Assembly (NCBI RefSeq): GCF_049319665.1
Contig: NZ_JBMOUD010000002.1
Coordinates: 372,001-436,000 of the forward strand
Length of the DNA stretch: 64,000 nt
Direction: 5' to 3'
Origin: JBMOUD01 sp049319665
GTDB lineage: Bacteria > Pseudomonadota > Gammaproteobacteria > Enterobacterales > Enterobacteriaceae
The notes beneath the pieces were generated by a model that had not been told where the DNA came from, searched no databases, and saw only the letters and a program-made list of their open reading frames with translations. This document shows positions 7,285-17,038 of the stretch, piece after piece. The position numbers were made by a program, and so were the translations under genes. How positions within the stretch are numbered: position 1 is the first letter of the stretch; each line of letters begins with the position of its first letter.

Positions 7285-8166
7285 TTAATGGACGTTGTTT
7301 TCAGTGCTGCCCGCACTGCCTGAGCGTAATGACACCATATCCATTGCATCGAAGATGTAGTGGCTACCGCAGTAATCGCAATGCATATCAATCTGGCCGT
7401 CTTCTTCCAACATTTCCAGCACTTCTTCATCAGGCAGCGTCAATAGCGCATCACCGCAGCGCTCACGCGAGCAGGTGCAACGGAAGCACACATCTTGTGG
7501 TTCATAAAGGGTGACTTCTTCCTGATGGTACAGGCGATATAACACTTCATTAGCCGGTAAGGTGAATAGCTCCTCGGCTTTGATAGTGGTTGTCAGTTGT
7601 ACCAAATTATTAAATTCTTCAGCATCGGTTTCTTGTGCCGGGAGAACTTGCAGCAGCATACCGCCAGCAGCAGGCTGGCCTGCTGATTCGCCGGTACGGA
7701 TGAAAATACGGGTAGGCAACTGCTCGGATTGCATAAAGTAGTTTTCCAAACATTCAGCCAGCGTTTCACCTTCCAGACCTACGATGCCTTGATAACGCTC
7801 ACCTTCGCTAGGTGTAATGGTGATCACCATATAGCCGTTGCCAATCATTTGCTTCAAGCTGCTATCTGCAGCAATTTCACCCTGAAGACGGGCAACGCCA
7901 CGCATTTCCTGGCGGTTATTGCCGTTGATAACGGCCAACTTTAATGGGCCATCGCCTTGTAACTGAACGGTGATGTCACCATCAAATTTCAGTGTTGCGG
8001 TGAGCAGGCTGGTTGCGACCAACATTTCACCCAAAAGGTGACGGACTTCTGCCGGATAATCATGGCCAGCAATAATTTGCTGATAAGTTTCGCTTAGTGA
8101 AACCAACTCACCACGTACGGCGTGATGGGTGAACAAATAGCGGTGTAACTGGTCTGGATTGGACAT
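7285..8166 (-). CDS. hslO: Redox-regulated chaperone Hsp33
   Basis: Hsp33 is a cytosolic holdase switched on by oxidation of a zinc-bound cysteine cluster. The product has 293 residues, as usual. The N-terminal substrate-binding core contains LLVATSLLTATLKFDGD and QLQGDGPLKLAVINGNN. The C-terminal redox switch has CTC (within CFRCTCSRERC) and CDYC, the four zinc ligands. The ATG at 8166 (MSNPDQLHRYLF) is chosen over a longer in-frame start because it matches the family and would otherwise overlap hslR. It follows hslR on the same strand, forming the usual hslRO heat-shock unit. Confidence 0.97.
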   Translation of the reverse strand: MSNPDQLHRYLFTHHAVRGELVSLSETYQQIIAGHDYPAEVRHLLGEMLVATSLLTATLKFDGDITVQLQGDGPLKLAVINGNNRQEMRGVARLQGEIAADSSLKQMIGNGYMVITITPSEGERYQGIVGLEGETLAECLENYFMQSEQLPTRIFIRTGESAGQPAAGGMLLQVLPAQETDAEEFNNLVQLTTTIKAEELFTLPANEVLYRLYHQEEVTLYEPQDVCFRCTCSRERCGDALLTLPDEEVLEMLEEDGQIDMHCDYCGSHYIFDAMDMVSLRSGSAGSTENNVH

Positions 8167-8206
8167 AATATTCTCTCTGTTTGGCGTTTGAAGCGGCTTG
8201 AGCATC

Positions 8207-8623
8207 TTAGCTATCGTCTGCTTCGCCATATTTAAATTTGATCAGGTTGCGACGTTCTTTTTTATCTGGACGTCGGTCAGGATGCGGCATAGTTAACGCA
8301 TTCAGTTTACGCGCCTGGGCAACTTTCTCCCGGTTATCAATGCTGGCCTGCGTTTCCTTGTACAGCTGTTGTGCTTCTTCTGCTCCACGACGCTGGCCGG
8401 TCAGGCCCAGAACAACGATGGTTCTCTCATCATTGCCTTGTCGCAGTTTTATCTCTGCATTCACCTCGACCTGTTTGCTAGGTTTCCCCCGCTGGCCGTT
8501 ATAGTGAACCTTACCGCCTTCAATCATTTCGCGGGCAATAGCCCGTGTTTTATAAAACCGCGCCGCCCATAACCATTTATCGAGCCTAACGCTGTCATCC
8601 AATTGTGTCGTTTTATCCTTCAT
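8207..8623 (-). CDS. hslR: Ribosome-associated heat shock protein Hsp15
   Basis: Hsp15 binds 50S subunits that carry a nascent chain and helps recycle them. The product has 138 residues (E. coli 133) with an N-terminal S4 RNA-binding domain (VRLDKWLWAARFYKTR, about 12-27; MIEGGKVHYNGQRGKPSK). The basic C-terminal tail reads LTMPHPDRRPDKKERRNL. It lies between yrfG and hslO on the same strand, with about 40 bases to the hslO start. Confidence 0.97.
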   Translation of the reverse strand: MKDKTTQLDDSVRLDKWLWAARFYKTRAIAREMIEGGKVHYNGQRGKPSKQVEVNAEIKLRQGNDERTIVVLGLTGQRRGAEEAQQLYKETQASIDNREKVAQARKLNALTMPHPDRRPDKKERRNLIKFKYGEADDS

Positions 8624-8646
8624 AATGGCTCCTTAAAACGGACGGA

Positions 8647-9339
8647 TTATGAACTGAACGCCGCTGTTGAATGTTGCAAGGATGGCAACAAGCAATGGTA
8701 ATCATTAACCGATGGATGGTTTAAAAACACTTTATTGGCAGCACTGGAGTCAGGATTTTCGATGCCGAGACAATAGCGGATGCCAAAGTTTTTTGCCGCA
8801 TCGAGAATCGGTTCACCGTCATCGACAAAGAGCGTGCGCTGCGAGTCGAAATTAAGGTGCTTTTGTACCGCTTGCCATAAACGATGATCTTCTTTCGGAT
8901 AACCAAATGTGTGGGTGGAAAGTAATAAATCAAGGTGCTTATCTAAGCCGGTATGCGCAATTTTTACCGCGAGTCCGTGAGTGTGGGCGTTAGTCAGTAA
9001 AATCGTCCGGCGTCCGCTATCGCGTAATGCGTGCAGAAAGGGCAGGGTATCTTCGCGTAAGCGTGCCGTTGCGCCAATATCGGCGATCATTTGATAAATA
9101 TCGAGATCGAGTTTTTCAGCCCAGTAATCAAAGCAATACCAGTTCATGGTGTGCTGGACCGCCAGATATTCCCGGTGGATAAGCGCTTTGGCGTCTTCAA
9201 TAGGAATGTGGCGTTTTTGGCTGAGCGTTAAAGGTACGGTATGTAGCCAAAAACGACTGTCAAAAGCCAAATCTAATAATGTGCCATCCATGTCCAGCAG
9301 CACGGTATCAATGTTTTTCCAGTCAAAATCTGGCGGCAT
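8647..9339 (-). CDS. yrfG: HAD-family GMP/IMP nucleotidase YrfG
   Basis: A haloacid dehalogenase-type phosphatase; the E. coli enzyme dephosphorylates GMP and IMP. The product has 230 residues. Motif I is LLDMDGTLLDL (about 12-22, nucleophile Asp), motif II LLTNAH, motif III Lys in GYPKEDHRLW, and motif IV LFVDDGEPILDAA. The ATG at 9339 (MPPDFDWKNIDTV) follows AGGAG; the frame is open another 28 codons upstream but that part does not match the family. It lies in the igaA-yrfG-hslR-hslO series. Confidence 0.96.
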   Translation of the reverse strand: MPPDFDWKNIDTVLLDMDGTLLDLAFDSRFWLHTVPLTLSQKRHIPIEDAKALIHREYLAVQHTMNWYCFDYWAEKLDLDIYQMIADIGATARLREDTLPFLHALRDSGRRTILLTNAHTHGLAVKIAHTGLDKHLDLLLSTHTFGYPKEDHRLWQAVQKHLNFDSQRTLFVDDGEPILDAAKNFGIRYCLGIENPDSSAANKVFLNHPSVNDYHCLLPSLQHSTAAFSS

Positions 9340-9428
9340 GCAAGCTCCTGGCGGATGAGAATATTGGTGAGGTAACGGATAAAGATAATGACGGCCGGGT
9401 ACCGTCATGTCACCGAAACTCACGCACT

Positions 9429-11573
9429 TTATTTATGAGGGCGCAGCGGCGAAGCCATGAACGTTGGATTAAAGCAGTGGTTGTAGTAATCCTGTATATC
9501 TTTAATACGATGCTTATCTTTGATGATGCGTTTCGTTAACACAATGACATTATAAATCATGCAGGCCGCCAAAAGCACCAATAACAAACTGGTGCCAAGA
9601 TAGCGCCAAAGTGTTGAGATATCCGGTTCGCTGTGCAGGCTGATATGTCGGGTGCCATTGGCATCAGTATTAATATTAGTGATCACGCCTTGGGCGGTAA
9701 ACGGCGCGTGCAGCAGCATCGTAGACAGGCTCTGGAGCTGAGCCCATTGCATCTGCGGGTTATAGTTAAATAGCGGCACTGAAGGCGCAGGTTGCGCGAC
9801 CAGCTGTTTACCTTCATCGTTACTGATCAAGAATCCGCCAGGCGGTGGACTATTCAGTGCTTCAGCTGCCCGTAATGTTTCATGGGTGAAAAACGATGCG
9901 GTTGCTGTATTTGCCAAATCGCTAAGCATTTGTGCACTGACTGGGCGCAATAGAACATTCATGCCTTTAAGTGAACCAGATTGTGCTCGTTTAACGAGCG
10001 CAGCCCAGTTGTCTGCATTACCCAGATTCACTAAGGCATTTTTCAGGCGCACACAATTTTCGTTGTTGCCGCAAAGGTCTTGGGTTTTCAGCACGATATC
10101 TGAGAAATCATCGAGCAAAATCATGCCTGATTTTTCGATAGCAGTTGCTAATTGCGGGTTAATCGATTGCTCCGTTGCGCTATTGGCTGGATGCAATTGA
10201 TTGTTCAGCGTTGCCAACAGTGCATTGGCTGCCTCTACTGTTTCTGATTCGGGTATCGGCAGCGGTGCCGCTTCATTCCAGTAAATGCCAGAGCAGTCGA
10301 AAGGCGCAAAGTTATTGCTTGGCCGCGTGTTGAAATGCGGTGGAACATAGCACATACCATTGCCCTTTACTTTCAGGATATCCCCAACGCGTAAGGGCGT
10401 TTTCTCTAATTCTTCTACGTGGCTGACTTGCGTAGTTTGCGCTCCTTGCAGCCAAGCCACGCTGAGCTTGAAAGGTAAACTCAGTGGGACATAAATAAAC
10501 ATCATCGCAAGTAAGATGAATGAACAGCAGGCCATCAACAGGTTCTTACCCCAATGTTGTAGCGGGAAGTTTTTCACTTCATCGTGCAGTGACAGGTAGT
10601 TCCCCTGACGCACAACCTGCTGATTGACGTAAACATCAATGTCAGTTTTTTGGCCCAGTTCATTATTAATATAGGGTTGCCAATGTGCCGGATAGACTAA
10701 ATCGAGCACGCCCAGAGAGATATTGCTGATATCACCTTGGTTGGATTCGCCAAATAATCCCAAACGTTTAGGCATTCCCCGCAGGCAATGAATTTCTTTA
10801 CGGTTCAAGCCCATTGACTGCGGAATAATGCGCCATGCTAACCAGCCGATCAAAATCGCAACACAAGCCAGCATCCAGGGCAAGATGGCAACCGGCCCGA
10901 TAAGCGTAACGAACAGCAGCACCATAATCAGAGCGACGACGGCCGCCTCGCGAACGCCGTTTGATTGCGTAAGCTTTTGCTCTTCGTTGGTCTCTTTGCG
11001 CACATTAAGTAATTCAACATACGCATTATCTTCTTGCCGGATTGAGGCGTTTTCCGGCGGTTGACTCGGCACCGTTGGTGAAGGCGAGGTGCGATCATAA
11101 ATGTGGTTCGCCAGTGAATGGCCGTTTAGTGAGATAACCAGCGGGACACTTTGCGTCTTGATAAGCTCAACATGATTTTCTGCCGCAATATATTGTTCCC
11201 AGAATGGCGGCAGATGAATCTCAGTGGTATCGATGAAATAGCGTGACTTGTTGTGTGTTTCACTGGCCAGCCCATAACGCGTAATCGCATTGGTGACCGA
11301 GAAGACGTTTTCACTTTTGGCAGTTAAGGTCAGCTTATCGCTCGATAACGAGAAGTTATTATTGTGTAGTAGGGGAGATTGCTCTGGACGTTGGCTATGG
11401 CGCAGGTATTGCTCTACCGCATCCCGTTCTTGTCGGGTCAGTTTCCGTTGCTTAGGATTTGATAAATTGATCGATGACAGGGCCACACGTCGGCGCTGGC
11501 GGGTAAACCAGATATAAACGCCTAGAGCAGTGAGACCAACAATCAATACAATCAATATCACAACAGTGCTCAT
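9429..11573 (-). CDS. igaA: Rcs phosphorelay inhibitor IgaA (YrfF/UmoB family)
   Basis: IgaA is an inner-membrane protein that holds the Rcs envelope-stress phosphorelay off by contacting RcsD. The product has 714 residues (E. coli 711). Membrane segments are visible at the N-terminus (about 4-23), about 205-250 (two passes), about 340-368 and about 655-680. A large periplasmic region lies between the last two, with conserved cysteines (GNGMCYVPP, FDCSGIYW, DLCGNNENC). Its start lies next to a 0.6 kb region with a tandem palindromic repeat. In related enterics the gene cannot be lost while Rcs is intact. Confidence 0.96.
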   Translation of the reverse strand: MSTVVILIVLIVGLTALGVYIWFTRQRRRVALSSINLSNPKQRKLTRQERDAVEQYLRHSQRPEQSPLLHNNNFSLSSDKLTLTAKSENVFSVTNAITRYGLASETHNKSRYFIDTTEIHLPPFWEQYIAAENHVELIKTQSVPLVISLNGHSLANHIYDRTSPSPTVPSQPPENASIRQEDNAYVELLNVRKETNEEQKLTQSNGVREAAVVALIMVLLFVTLIGPVAILPWMLACVAILIGWLAWRIIPQSMGLNRKEIHCLRGMPKRLGLFGESNQGDISNISLGVLDLVYPAHWQPYINNELGQKTDIDVYVNQQVVRQGNYLSLHDEVKNFPLQHWGKNLLMACCSFILLAMMFIYVPLSLPFKLSVAWLQGAQTTQVSHVEELEKTPLRVGDILKVKGNGMCYVPPHFNTRPSNNFAPFDCSGIYWNEAAPLPIPESETVEAANALLATLNNQLHPANSATEQSINPQLATAIEKSGMILLDDFSDIVLKTQDLCGNNENCVRLKNALVNLGNADNWAALVKRAQSGSLKGMNVLLRPVSAQMLSDLANTATASFFTHETLRAAEALNSPPPGGFLISNDEGKQLVAQPAPSVPLFNYNPQMQWAQLQSLSTMLLHAPFTAQGVITNINTDANGTRHISLHSEPDISTLWRYLGTSLLLVLLAACMIYNVIVLTKRIIKDKHRIKDIQDYYNHCFNPTFMASPLRPHK

Positions 11574-12167
11574 CCGATCCCCGTTCAGATGCAGATGGCC
11601 TTATGCCATCAGAGAAGAATATGTTCTGTTCAACATAAAATATGTTCTATTCAACATAAAAGTTGGCTTGGGCCAATGTATAAGGATAAAGGCGAGCATA
11701 GTACAATTTATGCTCTTTGCCCTTCAAAATGCAGAGGTGTTTGCTGCCCTCGTTCACTCGAATTCCTTGTTGATACAAGTGCATCAGGATGAGTTCGGTA
11801 ATCGCCTGCTCGTATCTCGAAGTAACTTGGTTACCTGTTTTTCTTAGGTCTAATCAAGCAGCAACGCAATATACGCCATTTTTGAGCATAACAACATTCT
11901 TACTAACACTGATATCAGGTCTAATCCTATTTTTAAATGTCGGTTGACTTGTTATTGAAGGATCTCTTCTGTGACTTCTTTTGACTCTGGAAGCCAATCG
12001 GCCCACAAGAAGTGGATATCAGGCTAAAATTTAGCGTTCAATGATTGCGATTGAGGCCAGCATTAACGCACAATGCAGTCAACTGAACATTTTTCTAGCA
12101 GGCAAATATAGCTTTTTTCACCGACAAGCGTTGGTCTGCGCAAAGGAATAATTTAATTGGGGACGAT
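11574..12167. other. igaA-nudE divergent intergenic region
   Basis: 594 bases with no supported gene; a 105-codon ORF here is composed of low-quality translation without family resemblance. It must hold promoters for both igaA and nudE. The distinct structure seen is the tandem repeat at 11620-11661. Short similar words (ggtctaatc near 11845 and 11919; gatatcagg near 11909 and 12014) also recur. Confidence 0.6.
11620..11661. promoter_or_regulatory. Tandem 21-bp palindromic repeat upstream of igaA
   Basis: Two adjacent 21-base units differ at one base. Each is a dyad TATGTT-N6-AACATA followed by AAA. The pair begins about 47 bases upstream of the igaA ATG. The spacing and symmetry look like paired operator sites or short stem-loops, but no known regulator can be named from sequence. 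Confidence 0.55.
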
Positions 12168-12725
12168 ATGGATAAGCATCTGCAAAAACCTAAAATCCTA
12201 AAAGTAGACACTGTCGCCAGCTCCCGTTTGTTTACTATCGAGTCGGTTGACCTGACATTCAGCAATGGTGTGAATCGAGTCTACGAGCGCATGCGTTCTT
12301 CTGGCCGTGAAGCGGTGCTTATTGTGCCGGTAATTGGCGACGATTTGTTGCTGATTCATGAATACGCGGTGGGAACAGAAAGCTACGAATTAGGTTTTCC
12401 AAAAGGACTCATCGATCCTGGCGAAAGCGTGCTTGAAGCCGCAAATCGCGAGTTGATGGAGGAGGTCGGGTTTGGCGCAAAGCATTTTGATGTGCTGGCG
12501 AAATTGAGCATGGCCCCGTCTTATTTCTCTAGCAAAATGAATATTGTTATTGCTAAAGGATTATATCCGCAGAGTCTGGAAGGTGATGAGCCTGAACCGC
12601 TGCCACAGACCCGTTGGCCTATATCTCGTATGATGGAGTTGTTGCAACAACCTGATTTTACTGAAGCCAGAAACGTTAGTGCACTGTTTTTGGCGCGGGA
12701 ATTCTTGCAGCGTGAGCTTCTCTAA
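12168..12725 (+). CDS. nudE: ADP compounds hydrolase NudE (Nudix)
   Basis: NudE cleaves ADP-ribose, Ap3A and NADH-type substrates. The product has 185 residues. The Nudix box GLIDPGESVLEAANRELMEE plus VGFG (about 85-108) is complete, with the catalytic REL-EE core. It is preceded by the substrate region YAVGTESYELGFPKG. It is divergent from igaA and convergent with mrcA, from which it is separated by a strong terminator. Confidence 0.97.
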   Translation: MDKHLQKPKILKVDTVASSRLFTIESVDLTFSNGVNRVYERMRSSGREAVLIVPVIGDDLLLIHEYAVGTESYELGFPKGLIDPGESVLEAANRELMEEVGFGAKHFDVLAKLSMAPSYFSSKMNIVIAKGLYPQSLEGDEPEPLPQTRWPISRMMELLQQPDFTEARNVSALFLAREFLQRELL

Positions 12726-12760
12726 TCGCCCTAATCGTTGAGATTGAGTTAGCGAGAATA

Positions 12761-12797
12761 AAAAAGCCGGTCTGCTTATCAGCATGACCGGCTTTTT
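12761..12797. terminator. Intrinsic terminator between nudE and mrcA
   Basis: Twelve-base-pair stem AAAAAGCCGGTC/GACCGGCTTTTT with an inner TGCT/AGCA pairing. A-rich on one side and T-rich on the other, so it can serve both convergent genes. Confidence 0.88.
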
Positions 12798-12870
12798 GTT
12801 GCCTTTTTGACGTCGCGAGGTCAGACACTTTCGTACCTGACCGACATTTCGGTACTATTTAGCTCATCTA

Positions 12871-15426
12871 TCAGAACAGTTCATGCGACTCACCATTATC
12901 CATAATGGTGGTACCGACTTCATGAACAGCGCGTTCTGTTGGCTGGGTGCCATCGATAAAGTATTCAGGACGGCTGCTGCTGGTGCCGTCAGATAGCTTA
13001 CCGGTTTTTCTATCGATATTAACCGTCACAATACCCGGCGGTGGTGCCAGCGGTTGCTCGGGAACGCCTTCCAGCACGGCTTTCATATAATCGTCCCAGG
13101 CTGGCTGTGCCGTTTTGGCTCCGCCTTCATAGCCAGAGATCTGATCCGCAATTGCTCCTGATGCGGTGGTACGGCCTAAATCGCGGCGGTGATCGTCAAA
13201 ACCGATATACACAGACGTCACGTAACCAGGGCCATAACCGGAGAACCATGCATCTTTTGAACTGTTGGTCGTACCGGTTTTTCCACCGATATCGTGACGT
13301 TTCAAATCACGTCCTGCACGCCATGCGGTACCCATCCAACCTGGTTCACCAAAGATATTGCTGTTTAGCGCATCGTGGATCAGGAAAGAGAGCTGAGTGC
13401 TGATAACGTGCGGCGCATATTCCTGGTCGCCGTCTTTCGCAACTTGAGTCGTAGTGACCTGCTCGAGTTGTGGCATTGGTACCGAATTGTTATTGGCTTC
13501 ATTAGACACGGCGACATTTTCAACATTGTCATCTGACAACACTGCTGAATGCTGAGAGTCACCATAAATCACCGGTATATTGCAGGTTTCACAGGCAATT
13601 TTAGGTTTCTCTTCAAACACGGTTTTACCCGATTCGTCGATAATTTTACTGATGAAGTACGGATCAATCAGATAGCCGCCGTTGGTCAGTGTGGCGTAGC
13701 CTCGTACCAGCTGTAACGGGGTAAAGGACGCAGAACCCAATGCCAGTGATTCTGAGTGCACGATGTTGGCTGCCGGGAAGCCGAAACGTTGCAAATAGTC
13801 CGCCGCATAGTCGACACCCATTGCTCGCATCGCACGTACCATGACGACGTTTTTAGATTGCCCTAAACCTTGGCGTAAACGGATTGGACCATCGTAGGTT
13901 GCCGGGGAGTTCTTCGGTCGCCAATCGGTACCAGCACCGGCATCCCAACGGGTAATTGGCGCATCGTTGAGAATAGAAGCCAGCGTGAGCCCTTTGTCCA
14001 TAGCCGCGGTATACAGGAATGGTTTGATGTTTGAACCTACCTGACGTAAAGCTTGGGTCGCTCGGTTGAATTTGCTCTGGTTGAAGTCGAATCCACCGAC
14101 TAATGCTTCGACAGCACCGTTTTGTGGGTTCAATGACACGATAGCTGAGTTAACGTCTGGCACCTGAGACAGCCACCAATCATCGCCAACTTTGCGGATC
14201 CAGACTTGTTGGCCTGAGTGCACGACCTCGTTCACGCTTTTTGGCGTTGGGCCTTGGCTGATATCTGAACGATAAGCTCGTGCCCAGCGCATACCGCTAA
14301 ATGGCAGGCTGACGCTCTCGCCGTTGGCCATTAACGCCGTTGCCTGCGCATTGTCCGTCTGGGTAATAACCGCAGGGAACAGTGGCCCATAAACCGGCAG
14401 ATTTTTTAGCGACTCAACAATGCGTTTTTGATCCCAAGGCGTTTCACCTGCTTTCCACAGCACGTTAGCCGGGCCGCGGTAACCGTGGCGCATATCATAA
14501 GCTAAGACGTTATTACGTAAGGCGTCTTGTGCAGCCAACTGGGTCTTTTTCGTAATAGTGGTGTAAACCTGATAGCCATCGGTATACGCGTTATCACCAT
14601 AACGTTTCACCATCTCTTGGCGCACCATTTCAGTCAGATAAGGGGCTGAGAAGGCGATTTCTGGCGCGTGATAGTTAGCAACCAGCGGTTCCTGGCGCGC
14701 TTCATCATACTGAGCTTGAGTGATGTATTTCTCATCGAGCATGCGCGCTAAGACAACATTGCGGCGTGCTAGCGCACGGCTGTGGGAATACAGCGGGTTA
14801 AACGTTGACGGCGCTTTTGGCAAGCCGGCGATAACAGCCATCTCACCTAGCGTAAGCTGATCAACATTCTTACCAAAATAGACCTGAGCCGCCGAACCTA
14901 CGCCATAAGCGCGATAGCCGAGATAAATCTTGTTGAGATATAGCTCAAGAATTTCATCCTTGTTCATCAACTGTTCAATACGGATAGCCAGGAAGGCTTC
15001 CTTGATTTTGCGAGTCAATGTGCGTTCTGGGCTAAGGAAGAAGTTTCTCGCCAGCTGTTGAGTGATGGTACTTGCCCCTTGGCTTGCATGGCCAGAGACC
15101 AACGCTACGGAAGCCGCTCGGAAAATACCGATTGGGTCAACACCGTGGTGCTCGTAGAAACGGCTGTCTTCAGTGGCAATAAACGCATGCACCAGATTCG
15201 GTGGGATCTGATCGAGTTTCAGTGGAATACGGCGTTTCTCACCGTATTGAGCGATCAAATTGCCCTCGGCACTGTAAACCAGCATTGGCGTTTGCAAACG
15301 CACATCTTTTAGCGTGGCAACGTCAGGTAGCTGTGGCTCGATATATCGATAAAGCCCATATATCGAGGCAACTCCCAACAAAATGCAACACAGTGCAAAA
15401 ATGAATAAATACTTTACGAACTTCAC
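12871..15426 (-). CDS. mrcA: Penicillin-binding protein 1A (bifunctional)
   Basis: PBP1A is a class A enzyme that polymerises glycan strands and cross-links peptides on the outer face of the inner membrane. The product has 851 residues. TM anchor is at about 6-28. The GT51 domain has EDSRFYEHHGVD (catalytic Glu), GASTITQQLARNFFL, KIKEAFLAIRIE and KDEILELYLNKIYLG. The transpeptidase domain has the nucleophile Ser in GSNIKPFLY, SKNV, and KTGTTN. An OB-like insert lies between the two. It is divergent from the hof operon, as in E. coli. Confidence 0.98.
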   Translation of the reverse strand: MKFVKYLFIFALCCILLGVASIYGLYRYIEPQLPDVATLKDVRLQTPMLVYSAEGNLIAQYGEKRRIPLKLDQIPPNLVHAFIATEDSRFYEHHGVDPIGIFRAASVALVSGHASQGASTITQQLARNFFLSPERTLTRKIKEAFLAIRIEQLMNKDEILELYLNKIYLGYRAYGVGSAAQVYFGKNVDQLTLGEMAVIAGLPKAPSTFNPLYSHSRALARRNVVLARMLDEKYITQAQYDEARQEPLVANYHAPEIAFSAPYLTEMVRQEMVKRYGDNAYTDGYQVYTTITKKTQLAAQDALRNNVLAYDMRHGYRGPANVLWKAGETPWDQKRIVESLKNLPVYGPLFPAVITQTDNAQATALMANGESVSLPFSGMRWARAYRSDISQGPTPKSVNEVVHSGQQVWIRKVGDDWWLSQVPDVNSAIVSLNPQNGAVEALVGGFDFNQSKFNRATQALRQVGSNIKPFLYTAAMDKGLTLASILNDAPITRWDAGAGTDWRPKNSPATYDGPIRLRQGLGQSKNVVMVRAMRAMGVDYAADYLQRFGFPAANIVHSESLALGSASFTPLQLVRGYATLTNGGYLIDPYFISKIIDESGKTVFEEKPKIACETCNIPVIYGDSQHSAVLSDDNVENVAVSNEANNNSVPMPQLEQVTTTQVAKDGDQEYAPHVISTQLSFLIHDALNSNIFGEPGWMGTAWRAGRDLKRHDIGGKTGTTNSSKDAWFSGYGPGYVTSVYIGFDDHRRDLGRTTASGAIADQISGYEGGAKTAQPAWDDYMKAVLEGVPEQPLAPPPGIVTVNIDRKTGKLSDGTSSSRPEYFIDGTQPTERAVHEVGTTIMDNGESHELF

Positions 15427-15569
15427 CTGAGATTTCCCATTAAATGACTTTTGGGCAGTTTATAAATAACCGCGCGCGCAGTACGGTGGTGGCAGGCAAG
15501 AGTATAAAGGCAAGCCTACGACATGGATACGTTCTTTTTTCAACCAAATGATATGGAGGTCAGGCCGAT

Positions 15570-16418
15570 ATGTGTCTAAAAGCATGGCAGATAGGTTTGG
15601 ATATTCAAACCGGATATGCCAGAGCAATAGCCGTTCAGCGGAGACGCAACGGTTGGCAATTGCGTCATTGGTGGCAGCACCCCATCACGGAGGATATTCT
15701 GCGTGAGGGGATATTATATGAGACCGCGCCACTAATCGCCATTTTATCCAAGTGGCGCTCCAGCTTGCCCAGACAAATTTCATTGCGTTTAAGTCTTCCG
15801 GCGCAGCGAATCATGCAGCAACGCATGCCAGAACCAGACATGCGGCTGCGTGAGCCTCATCGCGAAACCTACATCAAAACCAGCGCCAGTAAGCAACTTC
15901 CACTAAGTCAGCAATCGTTGGTGATGGATTATCGCGCCGACCCTTGTGGCGATCGGCAGCTTATTGTCACCGCAGCGCAGCAAAAAGAGGTAGCCCAGTG
16001 GCAGGCCTGCTTGGCACAGGCAGGTTTATTTCCACAGGTGATGGAGCTTGCGCCTTGTGCGCTGCAAATCGCCGCTTGTGCAGCCAGATTAAACCCCGAA
16101 ACGCTATTAGTTCACCCATTAGACGGTGGCTGGATGTGGGCTTCGCCTTGGGGGCTGCCTTTTGAATTTGGCGTCATCAATGCCGAAGAAGCGCCAGAAC
16201 TTACACAATTGCGCCAAGCTATCGTGTTGCAATATCGGGCCGGGAAGCTCTGTGAAGAGGGGCTTTATTGCAGTCATACCTTCGACGGACCAATGCCTGA
16301 TGTATGGAAAAGTTGGTCACCGCTGTGTGCTTTGACACAAATGTCTGCGCCGCTCCCAGGTAATCCAGAAGCCTTTGCAATAGCGATGGGGCTGGCGCTA
16401 AGAGCGGATGACGGCTGA
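15570..16418 (+). CDS. hofM: PilM-like pilus assembly/DNA utilization protein HofM
   Basis: The first gene of the hofMN(OP)Q operon, needed in E. coli for using DNA as a nutrient and homologous to PilM of type IV pilus and competence systems. The product has 282 residues with an actin-like start (QIGLDIQTGYARAIAVQRRR, the phosphate-1-type loop). It is cytoplasmic and would bind the N-terminus of HofN. Its stop overlaps the hofN start by one base (16418). The long leader between mrcA and hofM should hold divergent promoters; no clear Sxy/CRP-S site (TGCGA-N6-TCGCA) was visible. Confidence 0.9.
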   Translation: MCLKAWQIGLDIQTGYARAIAVQRRRNGWQLRHWWQHPITEDILREGILYETAPLIAILSKWRSSLPRQISLRLSLPAQRIMQQRMPEPDMRLREPHRETYIKTSASKQLPLSQQSLVMDYRADPCGDRQLIVTAAQQKEVAQWQACLAQAGLFPQVMELAPCALQIAACAARLNPETLLVHPLDGGWMWASPWGLPFEFGVINAEEAPELTQLRQAIVLQYRAGKLCEEGLYCSHTFDGPMPDVWKSWSPLCALTQMSAPLPGNPEAFAIAMGLALRADDG

Positions 16419-17038
16419 TGCTACAAGTCAATTTATTACCGTGGAGACAATGGCAGCGCCTGCGGCGTTTAAGTAATGCATTTTGTGTTGTTACGGTCCT
16501 AATCATGCTGATAGTGCCGTTGTTCATCGGTTGGCAGTGGTATTTGCAAGATGATATTGCCACCAATCAAAGAACGCTGGCTGCATTGGCGCATCAGCGA
16601 CAGGCTTTGGCACACCAACAAAGCCTGGTAGATAAGGCCGAGGCGTCCTTATTACTGGTACAGCAGAGAAGGGAGCAAAGTTTGCAACAATATCGGCGTA
16701 GTTTGCGTTATCTAAATTTGCTGCAAGCTGTCTCCACAGCGATCCCCGATGAGGTGTGGCTAACACAATTGCATGAACATGACGGCAAACTGATGTTATC
16801 TGGGCTCAGTCTGGACTATCCCCAACTATTGGCATTCAGTAAACATTTGCAGTCTTTTGGTGTATTGGAACATATCACCCTCCACGAAGTGAGTCAGCTA
16901 CCCACGCAGCGCCTGCGTTTTGTGATTCGTGCCAACTTGAGTGAACAGGATAATTCGCCGTTAGCCGAATACGGCCTTTTCCTCGATAGGGGCAACAAGG
17001 AGCCTTTCTATGCGCGTATTTTATCGTCATCACGGTGA
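16418..17038 (+). CDS. hofN: PilN-like pilus assembly protein HofN
   Basis: Inner-membrane partner of HofM and HofO in the PilMNOP alignment complex. The product has 206 residues (E. coli about 179). It starts with the conserved short cytoplasmic motif VNLLPWR that docks on PilM. A TM segment at about 27-46 (VVTVLIMLIVPLFIGWQWYL region) precedes a coiled coil (ALAHQRQALAHQQSLVDKAE) and a ferredoxin-like periplasmic domain. The C-terminal 20 residues are encoded in the region shared with the start of the next gene (29-base overlap). Confidence 0.9.
   Translation: MLQVNLLPWRQWQRLRRLSNAFCVVTVLIMLIVPLFIGWQWYLQDDIATNQRTLAALAHQRQALAHQQSLVDKAEASLLLVQQRREQSLQQYRRSLRYLNLLQAVSTAIPDEVWLTQLHEHDGKLMLSGLSLDYPQLLAFSKHLQSFGVLEHITLHEVSQLPTQRLRFVIRANLSEQDNSPLAEYGLFLDRGNKEPFYARILSSSR

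Noticed and set aside
11641..11661. CRISPR-like repeat near igaA
   Set aside because: Only two units with no spacer between them and no cas genes; better read as a tandem dyad.
11530..11847. 105-codon plus-strand ORF upstream of nudE
   Set aside because: It begins inside igaA and runs through the tandem repeat; no family resemblance.
15427..15569. Sxy/CRP-S site before hofM
   Set aside because: The operon is in the Sxy regulon in E. coli, but no TGCGA-N6-TCGCA-like site was visible here.
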